From Paraburkholderia sp. BCC1886 (GTDB lineage: Bacteria > Pseudomonadota > Gammaproteobacteria > Burkholderiales > Burkholderiaceae), in contig NZ_CAAJGK010000034.1 of assembly GCF_900996245.1 (NCBI RefSeq), positions 124,001 through 188,000 on the forward strand: a stretch of DNA of 64,000 bases, in the 5' to 3' direction. The position numbers and the translations under genes are program-made. This document shows positions 36,461 to 47,486 of this stretch, one piece after another (the first letter of the stretch is position 1; every line of letters starts with the position of its first letter). The notes under the pieces are model-generated. The model saw only the letters and a program-made list of their open reading frames with translations. It was not told the DNA's origin and made no database searches.

Positions 36461-37615
36461 ATGGCGCCGACCGGCAAACCACATTGCGACACGCTGGACC
36501 TCGTCCGCGCTCTGGCGGCAGGCGCCGTTTGCATCAGTCATCTGCGCAACCTGATGTTCGTCGATTACCACGCGAGTGCCGGCATCGGTCTCGCGGGAAA
36601 GGCGTTCTATTTCGTCAGCAACTACGGACACACGGCGGTGATCGTGTTCTTTCTGCTGAGCGGCTATTTCGTCGGCGGCTCGGTGGTGCGGCAGGCGGAA
36701 GCGGGCACGTGGAGCTGGCAACGCTATCTGACCGAGCGTCTGTCGCGGCTGTGGGTCGTGATGATTCCGGCATTGCTGCTGACGTTGTTCTGGGACCGGT
36801 TGGGTATCGGTCTGGCCGGGCAGGGCGCCGCGTTTTATCTCGGCACCGAAGGCACGCTCGATCAGCAGAGCAATGTCGCGTTGCATCTGGGCCAGGCGAC
36901 TTTCGCATGCAATCTGGTGTTTCTGCAGACGCTCACGTGCAATACGTACGGTTCCAACGGACCACTGTGGAGTCTCGCCAACGAATTCTGGTACTACCTG
37001 TGGTTTCCCGCGTGCTATCTGCTGCTGCGCTATGCACGTGGATTCGGCGCGATTGCCGCAGGCGTTTTCGCCCTGGTCACGATGGCGATGTTTCCGTCGT
37101 TGCTGGGCGGTTTCGGTTTATGGCTGCTCGGCGTGGTTCTGGTGTTGCTCGACCGGCGTTATCCGGCTCGGGCGCGCACGGGTTTGCCGTGGTTCAGTAT
37201 CGCGAGCGGCGCGCTGTTTATTCTGGCGCTGGTCGTGTCGCGCTGGTTTCTGTGGAGTAACGACTGGGTGGTCGGTTTGCCGTGCTTCATATTCCTGCGT
37301 TGCGTTCTTTGGGAGAACGTGAGGTTGTCGCCGCGATTTTTATCGCGTGCCGCTGTGAATTTTTCGGGGTTCTCCTATTCGCTGTACCTCACGCACTTCT
37401 CGTTCATTCTGTTCGTCGCGGCAGTGGGATTCGGCCGGCGTATTCAGTTCGATGCGCGTGGCGCGTTGATTTGCGCCGGCATGCTGGTGCTCTGCTACGC
37501 GTATGCGTACGTGGTTTATCTGCTGTTCGAACGCAATACCAAGTGGCTGCAACGTACGATCCAGCAGTGGCGTCCGCTGCGGATCAAAACGAATATTGCT
37601 GCACCGCACCGTTGA
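36461..37615 (+). CDS. Acyltransferase family 3 membrane protein
   Basis: A 384-residue integral membrane protein with about ten segments. CDTLDLVRALAAGAVCISHL at the start, FFLLSGYFVGG near 66-76 and GPLWSLANEFWYYLWFP near 167-183 are typical of acyltransferase 3 (OafA/NodX-like) enzymes that O-acylate surface sugars. It could acetylate the EPS, but it lies far from the clusters. Transcribed alone, 95 bp after the squalene synthase-like gene. Confidence 0.85.
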   Translation: MAPTGKPHCDTLDLVRALAAGAVCISHLRNLMFVDYHASAGIGLAGKAFYFVSNYGHTAVIVFFLLSGYFVGGSVVRQAEAGTWSWQRYLTERLSRLWVVMIPALLLTLFWDRLGIGLAGQGAAFYLGTEGTLDQQSNVALHLGQATFACNLVFLQTLTCNTYGSNGPLWSLANEFWYYLWFPACYLLLRYARGFGAIAAGVFALVTMAMFPSLLGGFGLWLLGVVLVLLDRRYPARARTGLPWFSIASGALFILALVVSRWFLWSNDWVVGLPCFIFLRCVLWENVRLSPRFLSRAAVNFSGFSYSLYLTHFSFILFVAAVGFGRRIQFDARGALICAGMLVLCYAYAYVVYLLFERNTKWLQRTIQQWRPLRIKTNIAAPHR

Positions 37616-37731
37616 TTCGGACCGGGAAGTCACCGGGATTTAATCAGCATCAATGAATACCCTTTGATCGGGAAACCCCTAGGACATTGCTCGTACGGTT
37701 AGCAGTAGTCTCTTTTAAAAGGAGACTAACC

Positions 37732-37980
37732 ATGAGACAAGTGTTCAATATTGCCGTGGTGTTGCTGCTTGGTTATCTGATGGCCGACCGGGCGTTGATG
37801 CGCGCGCAGGCCGGAGAAGTCGGGACGATCACGTGTCATCAAGGCGCGTCGATGGTCAAAGCCGATGCGCTGAAGAAAGGCTTCGGCAAGATCGGCGCTT
37901 TGAGTCAGAGCGAGAATTTCCTGTCGAGTTGCCTGATCACCGGACGGGGCGAGGTCGGCAATCTGGTCGCTCGCGATTGA
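37732..37980 (+). CDS. Small exported or membrane-anchored hypothetical protein
   Basis: 82 residues from ATG 37732, directly after AGGAGACTAACC. The N-terminus QVFNIAVVLLLGYLMAD is a membrane anchor or uncleaved signal; the rest is short and polar with two Cys (TITCHQGAS and SSCLITG) that could form a disulfide. No family recognised. A strong terminator follows at 38068. Confidence 0.65.
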   Translation: MRQVFNIAVVLLLGYLMADRALMRAQAGEVGTITCHQGASMVKADALKKGFGKIGALSQSENFLSSCLITGRGEVGNLVARD

Positions 37981-38067
37981 TTTGAATCGAACTGGATTTG
38001 AAAAAGCACCCGGACCACATGGGTCCGGGCGAAGTCATCGGGAGCCCGATGACGGAGGTATGGAATA

Positions 38068-38115
38068 CGAACTGGCCCGCGATCGGAGTGACTCGGTCGC
38101 GGGCCAGTTCGTTTT
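38068..38115 (+). terminator. Intrinsic terminator after the 82-aa protein gene
   Basis: A 15-bp stem, CGAACTGGCCCGCGA (38068-38082) with TCGCGGGCCAGTTCG (38097-38111), then TTTT. A shorter hairpin (CCCGGACC/GGTCCGGG, 38009-38029) lies just before it. Confidence 0.85.
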
Positions 38116-38172
38116 GATTCTGCTTTGATCTTTGAATCTTTACGTGTGGTTCAACGCCCGCCAGGGCACTGA

Positions 38173-38490
38173 TTAATTACCGAAGTACACCGACTTCGGG
38201 CCAGTAGCCTGCACTGCACGACCCGTTTCCGACGAGCCGCTCACCACGCCACCGTAGCTGGTGCTTACCGGTTGCGCCGTGCCATTTTTTGCATCGACAC
38301 GCGCCTGGGCGGCTTGCAGATCGGCCGGGTAATACGGGTCGCTAACTGCCGGGTTATAACCGGCTTTTTCCAGTTGAACCAGTTGGGCGCGAACTTCTGC
38401 GCGAGTGACCGGCTGATTCGATTGAGCGAACGAAGCGACAGGAGCGGCCAGCACAGCAGCAATAGCAACGGCTTGAATGAGCGATTTCAT
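38173..38490 (-). CDS. DUF4148 family exported protein
   Basis: 105 residues from ATG 38490, chosen for GGAGGT upstream and the signal peptide KSLIQAVAIAAVLAAPVASFAQS. The mature part has LTRAEVRAQL-like spacing (VTRAEVRAQLVQLEKAGYNP, then DPYYPADLQAAQARV), the DUF4148 pattern common in Burkholderia periplasmic proteins of unknown function. Its 5' leader contains an inverted repeat (38519-38544). Confidence 0.9.
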   Translation of the reverse strand: MKSLIQAVAIAAVLAAPVASFAQSNQPVTRAEVRAQLVQLEKAGYNPAVSDPYYPADLQAAQARVDAKNGTAQPVSTSYGGVVSGSSETGRAVQATGPKSVYFGN

Positions 38491-38518
38491 GATAACTACC
38501 TCCGGTTCAGTTTTATTT

Positions 38519-38544
38519 CGCTGCAACCTGTGTTGTTTGCAGCG
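38519..38544. repeat. Inverted repeat upstream of the DUF4148 gene
   Basis: CGCTGCAA (38519-38526) and TTGCAGCG (38537-38544) with a 10-nt gap, about 30 bp upstream of the ATG. It could be an operator or a leader hairpin. Confidence 0.4.
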
Positions 38545-38649
38545 AGTGATTGCATTCTAGATTTGAGAACTGGAGAGAGTAATAGGCGCTTTGGGTAATG
38601 TTTATTACGGAATTTGTGATAATTAGACGCGCTGGTCGTCAGGTTCGAT

Positions 38650-38928
38650 TCAGCAGGCAGACAACTCGGTGTCGCTGATCAGCAGACGCTCGAGCACCTG
38701 ATCGAGCACACCGTTCTTTTTCCACGTGGTGAACCGCAAATAACACGTCTGCTGAGGCGGAAACGTGGCTGGAAGCCGATGCCACTTTTCGTTCTTCTGT
38801 TGCAGCCAGAGGATGGCGTTGAGAATGTCGCGGTCGCTTCGGCGGGGCCGGCCACGCGCGGCGTCGGTCTCAGGGAAGAGATTCTGGACGCGAGCCCAGT
38901 CTTCGTCGGAGAGAGGTAGGTCTAACAT
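38650..38928 (-). CDS. Transposase N-terminal (DUF4096/IS5-type) fragment
   Basis: 92 residues matching the N-terminal DNA-binding part of IS5-like transposases (LSDEDWARVQNLFPE, GRPRRSDRDILNAILWL). The DDE catalytic domain is absent: the protein ends at a stop after ERLLISDTELSAC. No terminal inverted repeats were seen. Either a remnant of an insertion or a kept DNA-binding fragment; its complete N-domain and clean ends make both plausible. Confidence 0.65.
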   Translation of the reverse strand: MLDLPLSDEDWARVQNLFPETDAARGRPRRSDRDILNAILWLQQKNEKWHRLPATFPPQQTCYLRFTTWKKNGVLDQVLERLLISDTELSAC

Positions 38929-39110
38929 CGGCTGCCTTGAATTACTGATGGGGAAATTCGCAGTCGTTTTCTGCGGAGCGCGAATCGATACTAGAGAATC
39001 TTTATTGATCGGTCAAACGTTCTTGCCGGCCCATCCAATCGGCAAAAATTCCGCTTCCTATCGGACGTTTGTGGCTTGGTAATCAGGAACATCGGGTAAC
39101 TGGAGCATGA

Positions 39111-39146
39111 CGTAACGTGTGAGGAAACGCTACGTAACGCGTTCCG
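39111..39146. promoter_or_regulatory. CGTAACG half-sites upstream of the EAL gene
   Basis: CGTAACG at 39111-39117 and again at 39133-39139, 22 bp apart (two helical turns), followed by a degenerate inverted copy CGTTCCG (39140-39146). They lie about 170-200 bp upstream of the -24 element of the sigma-54 promoter. The rest of 38929-39358 has no gene I can support. Confidence 0.5.
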
Positions 39147-39308
39147 TCTGCGATTGGTTGACGGTAATTTCACGGGCCGGTTCGCAGGGCGACGCCTGAA
39201 GGTCGTAATTTGCAAAGGCTTACTGGGCGTGGCTTTGCGAGCGCTGAGCTGATTCAGTACCGGTTCGCAGTGACCGTTCGCCGCCACGTTTTACCTTTAT
39301 TCCGCACA

Positions 39309-39325
39309 GTGGCACGACCTGTGCT
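39309..39325 (+). promoter_or_regulatory. Sigma-54 (-24/-12) promoter of the EAL-domain gene
   Basis: GTGGCACGACCTGTGCT: perfect TGGCACG and GTGCT for TTGCW, GG at 39311-39312 and GC at 39323-39324. The start would be near 39336, only 23 nt before the ATG at 39359, a natural promoter position. Confidence 0.72.
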
Positions 39326-39358
39326 TCCGTCTAGGCGGTTACTGGACAGGCCGCCATT

Positions 39359-40261
39359 ATGCATACGCTCGATCACGTTATTCCCCTTCCGTTCGCCAGC
39401 CATTTTTCGGCGCGTGCGCTTGCCGTCGCAGCTGAAAACGACGCGGATAATCCGCGCGCTGCATCCGACGAACTGAGCGATCTGGAAAGTCGCGTATGTG
39501 AAGGCTTGCGGTCCGGAGAGTTTCACCTTGTGTTTCAGGGCGCTTATCAAGCGACCGGCGACGCAGCCAGCAGCGCACTTGCCCGCCTCGAAGCGCAGGT
39601 GCGCTGGGTGCATCCGGATTACGGTCTGCTGCTGCCGGGCGCGTTCATGATGCCGCTCGAGCATCCGCAGGTGGCGCTTGAAATGGCGACCTTCGTCGTG
39701 GACAGCGTGTGTCACGAACTGCGCGCGTGCCTCGCCGCACAACTCCCCGTCCAGCCCGTCGCGATCAACGTGCCGGCGCAGGTCGCCGTGCTCGAGGGCT
39801 TCGCCGATCATGTCGAACTTGCGACGAAAACGCATGGCGTGCCGCCCGAATTGCTGCACATCGAGGTCGCCGACAGCGCGGACGCAGCGAAGCTGCTCGG
39901 TCTGCACAGTCTGACTGCGGGGCTGCGCGATCTGGGCGTCGGCATCTCGCTGGGCAAATGGGGCAACGGCGCGTCGTCGCTGGCTGCGCTCGGCACACTC
40001 GACGTCGACACGGTCACTATCGCGCCCGAACTGATGGCCAAAGTCCCGCGCGACAAACGCGCCGCTGTGGTCATGGCCGGCTTGATCGGTCTGCTGCAGG
40101 CGCTGGAAGTGCGTGTGGTGGTGGGCGGAGTCGACTCCGATGCTCAGCGGCAATGGTTGAGCGGCTGGCCGGACGTGCTGGTCCAAGGTCGGCTGTTTGG
40201 CCGAGCGCAGGCCGATCTGGCGACCATCATGGCGACGCAGCGCGAGATCGCGGCGGGTTGA
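39359..40261 (+). CDS. Degenerate EAL-domain protein (c-di-GMP phosphodiesterase-like)
   Basis: A 300-residue protein with an EAL fold over most of its length: LVFQGAYQA (58-66), EAQVRW (78-83, for EALLRW), INVPAQ (136-141), HIEVAD (167-172), LGKWGNGASSL (198-208), VVVGGVDS (253-260) and VQGRLFG (275-281). The catalytic DD of DDFGTG is replaced by Gly-Lys, the KxD segment is lost (VTIAPEL) and the Glu of AEGVE is Gly. It therefore probably cannot hydrolyse c-di-GMP and may be a receptor or protein-interaction module. Its sigma-54 promoter ties it to the EPS genes. Confidence 0.85.
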   Translation: MHTLDHVIPLPFASHFSARALAVAAENDADNPRAASDELSDLESRVCEGLRSGEFHLVFQGAYQATGDAASSALARLEAQVRWVHPDYGLLLPGAFMMPLEHPQVALEMATFVVDSVCHELRACLAAQLPVQPVAINVPAQVAVLEGFADHVELATKTHGVPPELLHIEVADSADAAKLLGLHSLTAGLRDLGVGISLGKWGNGASSLAALGTLDVDTVTIAPELMAKVPRDKRAAVVMAGLIGLLQALEVRVVVGGVDSDAQRQWLSGWPDVLVQGRLFGRAQADLATIMATQREIAAG

Positions 40262-40341
40262 GATCGACACGCGCCCGGCGCATTGGATTTAAATGGACCG
40301 ACCCAGCTGGCCGCATCGACGGCAGGCCGGGTTCCCTCCCT

Positions 40342-41505
40342 CTAGAACGCGGCGGTATAAATCGCCAGCGCATCGGCCTCGGTGACGGGCCGCGGATTGT
40401 TCACCAGTAAGCGGGTTTGCAGCATCGCGTCGCTCGCCATCCGCTCGAGCCCGTCGCGCACTATGCCGACGTCGCGCAACGTCGCGGGAATCGCCGTCGC
40501 GACAATCATCTGCTCCAGCCGGTCGATCAGCGCCTGCGTCCTGCTTTGCGCGCTGCCGGTCACACCCGGCACCATGACGTCGGCGAGTTCGGCATACAGC
40601 GGCGCGGCCGCTTCGGCATTGAAGCGCAACACATGTGGCAGCACCAACGCGTTCGAAAGACCGTGCGGCACGTGATAAATCCCGCCGATCGGATAAGCCA
40701 GCGCATGCACCGCGGCCACCGGCGAATTGGCGAACGCCTGGCCGGCGAACGTCGCACCCACCAGCATCGCCTCGCGGGCGGCGCGATCCTGACCGTTCTC
40801 GCAAGCCGGCAGTAAATTGCGCGATAGCAGTTCGAGCGCTTTGAGCGCCAGCATGTCCGACACCGGATTTTTCAGATGTGCCGACGTGTAAGCCTCGATC
40901 GCATGCACCATCGCGTCGATGCCCGTGGCCGCCGTCGCCGCGGCGGGCAGGCCGAGCGTGAGTTCGGCGTCGAGCACGGCCAGATCGGCGATCAACTGTG
41001 GCGCAACCACGCCTATCTTTTTCGCTTCGCCGACCGTCACAATCGACACGGCCGTCACTTCCGAACCCGTTCCGGCGGTGGTCGGCATCTGCACGAGCGG
41101 CAAACGCTGCACGTTGATTTTGTTCACGCCATACATGTCGGCGAGCGGCTGTTCCTGCTGCGGCGCCAGCACGGCAATGAGCTTGGCGACATCCATCGAC
41201 GAACCGCCGCCCAGGCCCAGCACGATTTGCGCGTCGGCGGCGCGCGCCCGGGTGGTCGCTTCCAGCACGATGTGCTCGGGCGGATCCGCGATGACGTCGT
41301 CGATCACGGTCGCCGTCCAGCCGTGCGCCGCAAGATCGGCGAGCGCCGGATTCAGCAAGCCGCTTTTGTGCAGGAAGCCGTCGGTAACGACACAAAGACG
41401 CGTGAGCGAAGGAAATTGCGCCCGCAGCAAAGCGCCCAGCCGACGCGCCGCGCCGAACTCGACCACCAGTGTAGGGACGGTCTGGAAGCGAAAGGCGTTC
41501 ATCAT
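40342..41505 (-). CDS. Iron-containing alcohol dehydrogenase
   Basis: A 387-residue group III dehydrogenase. GLGGGSSMDVAKLIAVL (about 100) binds the nucleotide; the metal ligands lie in DAMVHAIEAYTSAHLKNPVSD and in VPHGLSNALVLPHVLRFN. It oxidises an alcohol or reduces an aldehyde/oxo acid with NAD(P)H. It overlaps the upstream monooxygenase-like gene by 4 nt (ATGA), so they form an operon. Substrate unknown; a maleylacetate-reductase-like role is possible but not shown. Confidence 0.87.
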   Translation of the reverse strand: MMNAFRFQTVPTLVVEFGAARRLGALLRAQFPSLTRLCVVTDGFLHKSGLLNPALADLAAHGWTATVIDDVIADPPEHIVLEATTRARAADAQIVLGLGGGSSMDVAKLIAVLAPQQEQPLADMYGVNKINVQRLPLVQMPTTAGTGSEVTAVSIVTVGEAKKIGVVAPQLIADLAVLDAELTLGLPAAATAATGIDAMVHAIEAYTSAHLKNPVSDMLALKALELLSRNLLPACENGQDRAAREAMLVGATFAGQAFANSPVAAVHALAYPIGGIYHVPHGLSNALVLPHVLRFNAEAAAPLYAELADVMVPGVTGSAQSRTQALIDRLEQMIVATAIPATLRDVGIVRDGLERMASDAMLQTRLLVNNPRPVTEADALAIYTAAF

Positions 41506-41810
41506 GTCGGCGTGCCCTCGACCATGTGACTGGAAACTTCGCGCCGATCCAGCAACGGGATGATCGTGCCGAACCCGAGTCGCTGGAAATGCTCGGTTTC
41601 GCGATGATCGGCGAGGCCGCTGGCGTCGACATACTGCTCGAGAATCACGATATGGTCGGGGTCGAGCGGCGAGCGGAAAAATTCGTAGTAGAGGTTTTTG
41701 GGTTCGGTGCGGGTCGCTGCGGCAAGCTCGGTGAGCGACTCGACAATTGCGTCGCCGTTGCCCGGCTTGGCGAAATAGTGCGCGATTACCTGCAGATAGG
41801 CTTCAGCCAT
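41502..41810 (-). CDS. Antibiotic biosynthesis monooxygenase (ABM/YgiN-like) domain protein
   Basis: 102 residues from the ATG at 41810, which has GGAG 8 nt upstream; a GTG at 41822 overlaps that site. YLQVIAHYFAKPGNGDAIVESLTELAAATRTEPKNLYYEFF and VILEQYVDASGLADHRETEHFQ are the dimeric alpha-beta ABM fold of quinol monooxygenase-like proteins. Translationally coupled to the Fe-alcohol dehydrogenase, so it may act on a quinone or aldehyde in the same route. Confidence 0.82.
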   Translation of the reverse strand: MAEAYLQVIAHYFAKPGNGDAIVESLTELAAATRTEPKNLYYEFFRSPLDPDHIVILEQYVDASGLADHRETEHFQRLGFGTIIPLLDRREVSSHMVEGTPT

Positions 41811-41942
41811 CGATGACTCCACGGAAAAGGGCGCCGACGGGCGGCGGTCAGAGCTTGTCTAGCCGTCTGTTGTACCAGATTCGGGCTGGTTCGCCCGGCG
41901 CCAGCTATGCTGCGCCGCACCGAAACAGGCCTGGTCCTTGTC

Positions 41943-41975
41943 ATTATTGAGAATCATTCGCGTTTACGTTAGATT
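41943..41975 (+). promoter_or_regulatory. Fur-box-like site over a sigma-70-like promoter
   Basis: 41943-41961 matches the 19-bp Fur consensus at 13 positions, including an uninterrupted AATCATT. It overlaps a TTGAGA (41947-41952) / TAGATT (41970-41975) promoter with 17-bp spacing. Iron-replete repression of the ECF sigma gene at 42012 is the obvious reading. Confidence 0.6.
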
Positions 41976-42011
41976 GGCATTTTGTTCTTTCGACGAAAAC
42001 GGAGTGAATCG

Positions 42012-42629
42012 ATGGCTGAAGTGCTCGCGCCGCCCGGGACCTCGACGCCGTCCGGTCGACGCACGGTCGACTGGTCGAACGGCGCCTTGCTGGAAGTATG
42101 GATTGCCAACCGGCCGATGCTCGTGGAACTGGCCGTCGGCATAGTCGGCTGCGCCGGACTGGCCGAAGACGTCGTTCACGACGTTTTCATGAAGCTGCTC
42201 GATTTTCCGGCGCAGGACGCCGTGCGTCAGCCGGTAGCCTATGTAACGCGCATCGTGCGCAATGCGTCGATGGATGCCTTGCATCGACAGCGGGACGAAA
42301 GTGCGGCGCACACCGGGCATGCCGATAACACCAGCGGCGGAGCGCCGCACGCCGCCGTCGGGGTGGCCGCCCCGGAAAACTCGCCCGAAGCGGCGCTGCT
42401 CGCCCGCGATACGCTGCGGCACGTCTACCGTGCGCTCGAACAACTCCCGCCGCGCAACCGGGCCGCTTTCGAAATGGTGCGGCTGCGCGAGGAGACGCTG
42501 CAAAGCACGGCCCGCGCGCTCGCGGTCTCGCAGACGCTGGTTCACTGCATGGTGCGCGATGCCGAGCAGCATTGCGTTGCCGCCTGTCTCGCCGCCGATT
42601 CCGGCAATTTCGGGACTAACGGACGCTGA
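42012..42629 (+). CDS. ECF sigma factor, iron-starvation type
   Basis: 205 residues from ATG 42012 (GGAG 7 nt upstream). Sigma-70 region 2 is at about 22-85 (GLAEDVVHDVFMKLLDF, PVAYVTRIVRNASMDALHRQ); region 4 is at about 130-185 (RALEQLPPRNRAAFEMVRL, QSTARALAVSQTLVH). It resembles FecI/PvdS/OrbS-like ECF factors of siderophore genes. Unusually, no anti-sigma or siderophore/receptor gene follows. The Fur-box-like promoter supports iron control. Confidence 0.85.
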   Translation: MAEVLAPPGTSTPSGRRTVDWSNGALLEVWIANRPMLVELAVGIVGCAGLAEDVVHDVFMKLLDFPAQDAVRQPVAYVTRIVRNASMDALHRQRDESAAHTGHADNTSGGAPHAAVGVAAPENSPEAALLARDTLRHVYRALEQLPPRNRAAFEMVRLREETLQSTARALAVSQTLVHCMVRDAEQHCVAACLAADSGNFGTNGR

Positions 42630-45212
<2,583 letters not shown>

Positions 45213-45282
45213 GGTTCCGTCCGGCATGTGAACGAGCGCGGCGAGCAGATTGGCTGCCCAGTTCGCAAAACAGACGGTAAGT

Positions 45283-45318
45283 ACGACGATGGCGCCTTCG
45301 GGCGCCATCGTCGTTTCT
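45283..45318 (+). terminator. Intrinsic terminator of icd (UUCG tetraloop)
   Basis: The 14-bp stem ACGACGATGGCGCC (45283-45296) / GGCGCCATCGTCGT (45301-45314) closes a TTCG loop, followed by TTC. A very stable hairpin. Confidence 0.85.
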
Positions 45319-45375
45319 ACTTCCGGGTCTGCTGCGTGCATGCGGTCTATCACCCTTCGTCGTCACCGTCCCACG

Positions 45376-45609
45376 TTAAACGTGGACGATTTCCCAGTCG
45401 CTGAGTTGCTCGGGCACGTCGAGCATCGACGTATCGGTTTCGGACAGATGCGGGCAGTTCAGGCTGAGTCCGCGCGCCACTTCGTCAGCCGCTTGCTGCG
45501 GGCTGGAAAACTCGCCGAGTGTCTCGTTGCCGTAGGTGGCTGCCCAGCCATCCTCGCCCGGCAAGATGTAGAAAGCACCCTGAGTCGAACCGTATCGAAA
45601 GCCTTTCAT
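45376..45609 (-). CDS. Hypothetical 77-aa protein
   Basis: Starts at ATG 45609 after GGGAGACTCAAA. A compact, acidic, soluble protein (FRYGSTQGAFYILPGEDGWAA, LGEFSSPQQAADEVARG, ending LSDWEIVHV) of the size and style of conserved Burkholderiaceae small proteins. No known domain recognised. Convergent to icd. Confidence 0.65.
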   Translation of the reverse strand: MKGFRYGSTQGAFYILPGEDGWAATYGNETLGEFSSPQQAADEVARGLSLNCPHLSETDTSMLDVPEQLSDWEIVHV

Positions 45610-46090
45610 TTTGAGTCTCCCAATTACCATTTAAAAACCGCGGTGCCGGGAGGCTTCGTTTTGCACACTCTGAAGCGCCGGCTCTTGTAAAAGAGTCTAC
45701 GTCAGCGCCTGGTCGCGAAAAGCGCTGTTAGATGCTTCTTTCGAAGTTAATTTCTCTTTTAAAAACAACATCTTATAATTTTAATTTTGCGATGTGGAAC
45801 GAGTCACGGCATTGCGAAATAACGGATTTGTGCCACGCACCATGATTTTTTACGAGGCGCGCGTTCATTGCACATCGTGAAATTTGAAGGGGTTGGCGGC
45901 CGTGCGGATGTTGGGCCGGTTCGCAGGAATGAATGTTGGCATGACGGCAAGCGATGGGCGTTATACGACGTCTTATCTATTGCAAGCGCTTTTTGGGCAA
46001 GAACCGCAGGGTAATTCCGGGTGGGCGACCTTCTTTGCGCTTATAAAATGTCGTCAGACAACTTATCTCAACGAAGATCGGATTTTCCAA
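45610..46090. promoter_or_regulatory. Upstream region of gudD with a GntR/FadR-type operator at 46051-46061
   Basis: TCGTCAGACAA at 46051-46061 fits the FadR-subfamily GntR half-palindrome TnGTnnnACnA at every fixed position, inside the wider palindrome GTCGTCAGACAAC. It lies 30 bp before the gudD ATG, a repressor position. An open frame runs from 45884 into gudD but its N-terminal part is AT-rich and non-family-like. Confidence 0.55.
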
Positions 46091-47440
46091 ATGCCCAGTC
46101 CCGCCGTCCCGCCCAGCGCCATGCCTGTCGTCACCGAATTGCGCGTTGTTCCCGTCGCGGGTCGCGACAGCATGTTGCTGAACCTGAGCGGCGCCCACGG
46201 CCCGTTCTTCACCCGCAACGTCGTGATTATGCGCGATAGCGCCGGCCATACCGGCGTCGGCGAAGTGCCGGGCGGCGAGAGCATCCGCCAGACTATCGAC
46301 GACGCCCGGCCGCTCGTGGTCGGCCAGTCGATCGGCAATCTGCACGCCATCCTGAACCAGGCGCGCACGGCTTTTGCCGACCGCGACGCCGGCGGCCGCG
46401 GGCTGCAGACCTTCGACCTGCGCACGACCATCCACGCCGTGACCGCGCTGGAATCCGCGCTACTCGATCTGCTCGGGCAGCATCTGAACGTGCCCGTCGC
46501 GGCGCTGCTCGGAGAAGGTCAGCAACGCGACGAAGTGGCGATGCTCGGCTACCTGTTCTATGTCGGCGACCGCAACGCTACCGATCTGCCGTACGCCAGC
46601 GGCGCGGAAGGCCACGACGACTGGGACCGCCTGCGCACGGAGAAGGCGCTGACGCCCGAGGCCGTCGTCCGTCTCGCCGAGGCCGCGCAGGCGCGCTACG
46701 GCTTTAACGACTTCAAGCTCAAGGGCGGCGTGCTGGCGGGCGACGCCGAGATCGAGGCCGTCACGGCGCTGGCCGAACGTTTCCCCGACGCGCGCATCAC
46801 GCTCGATCCGAACGGCGCCTGGTCGCTCGCGGAAGCGGTGCGTCTGTGCCGCGACCAGCACGACGTGCTCGCCTACGCGGAAGACCCGTGCGGCGCGGAA
46901 AACGGCTACTCCGGTCGCGAGGTAATGGCCGAGTTTCGACGCGCGACCGGCCTGCCGACGGCGACCAACATGATCGCGACCGACTGGCGGCAGATGGGTC
47001 ACGCCATCCAGTTGCAGGCCGTCGATATCCCGCTGGCCGATCCGCACTTCTGGACCATGCAGGGGTCGGTGCGGGTCGCGCAGATGTGTCACGACTGGGG
47101 GCTCACGTGGGGCTCGCATTCGAACAACCACTTCGACATTTCGCTGGCGATGTTCACGCAAGTCGCAGCCGCCGCGCCCGGCAAAATCACCGCGATCGAC
47201 ACGCACTGGATCTGGCAGGACGGCCAGCGTCTGACCCGCGATCCGTTGCAGATCGTCGGCGGCAAAGTGAAGGTACCGCAGGCCGCGGGTCTCGGCGTGG
47301 AACTGGATTGGGACGAACTGGAGAAAGCGCACGCGCTGTACCGGCAGCACGGGCTGGGCGCGCGCGACGACGGCGCGGCGATGCAGTATCTGATTCCGGA
47401 CTGGAAGTTCGATAACAAGCGGCCGTGTCTCGTGCGCTAG
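46091..47440 (+). CDS. gudD: Glucarate dehydratase
   Basis: 449 residues of the enolase superfamily, mandelate-racemase/glucarate dehydratase subgroup. It has [17 protein letters not shown] (KxK acid-base pair), [45 protein letters not shown] and [15 protein letters not shown] (catalytic His). It dehydrates D-glucarate to 5-dehydro-4-deoxyglucarate in sugar-acid catabolism. The start at 46091 (MPSPAVPP) fits family length; the frame is open to 45884 but unlikely to be translated. A GntR-type operator lies just upstream. No other glucarate gene is adjacent. Confidence 0.93.
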   Translation: MPSPAVPPSAMPVVTELRVVPVAGRDSMLLNLSGAHGPFFTRNVVIMRDSAGHTGVGEVPGGESIRQTIDDARPLVVGQSIGNLHAILNQARTAFADRDAGGRGLQTFDLRTTIHAVTALESALLDLLGQHLNVPVAALLGEGQQRDEVAMLGYLFYVGDRNATDLPYASGAEGHDDWDRLRTEKALTPEAVVRLAEAAQARYGFNDFKLKGGVLAGDAEIEAVTALAERFPDARITLDPNGAWSLAEAVRLCRDQHDVLAYAEDPCGAENGYSGREVMAEFRRATGLPTATNMIATDWRQMGHAIQLQAVDIPLADPHFWTMQGSVRVAQMCHDWGLTWGSHSNNHFDISLAMFTQVAAAAPGKITAIDTHWIWQDGQRLTRDPLQIVGGKVKVPQAAGLGVELDWDELEKAHALYRQHGLGARDDGAAMQYLIPDWKFDNKRPCLVR

Positions 47441-47486
47441 TCCCGCTTCCAGTCCGCTCCGCGCAGGCGCAGGCTCAAGCTCAAGC

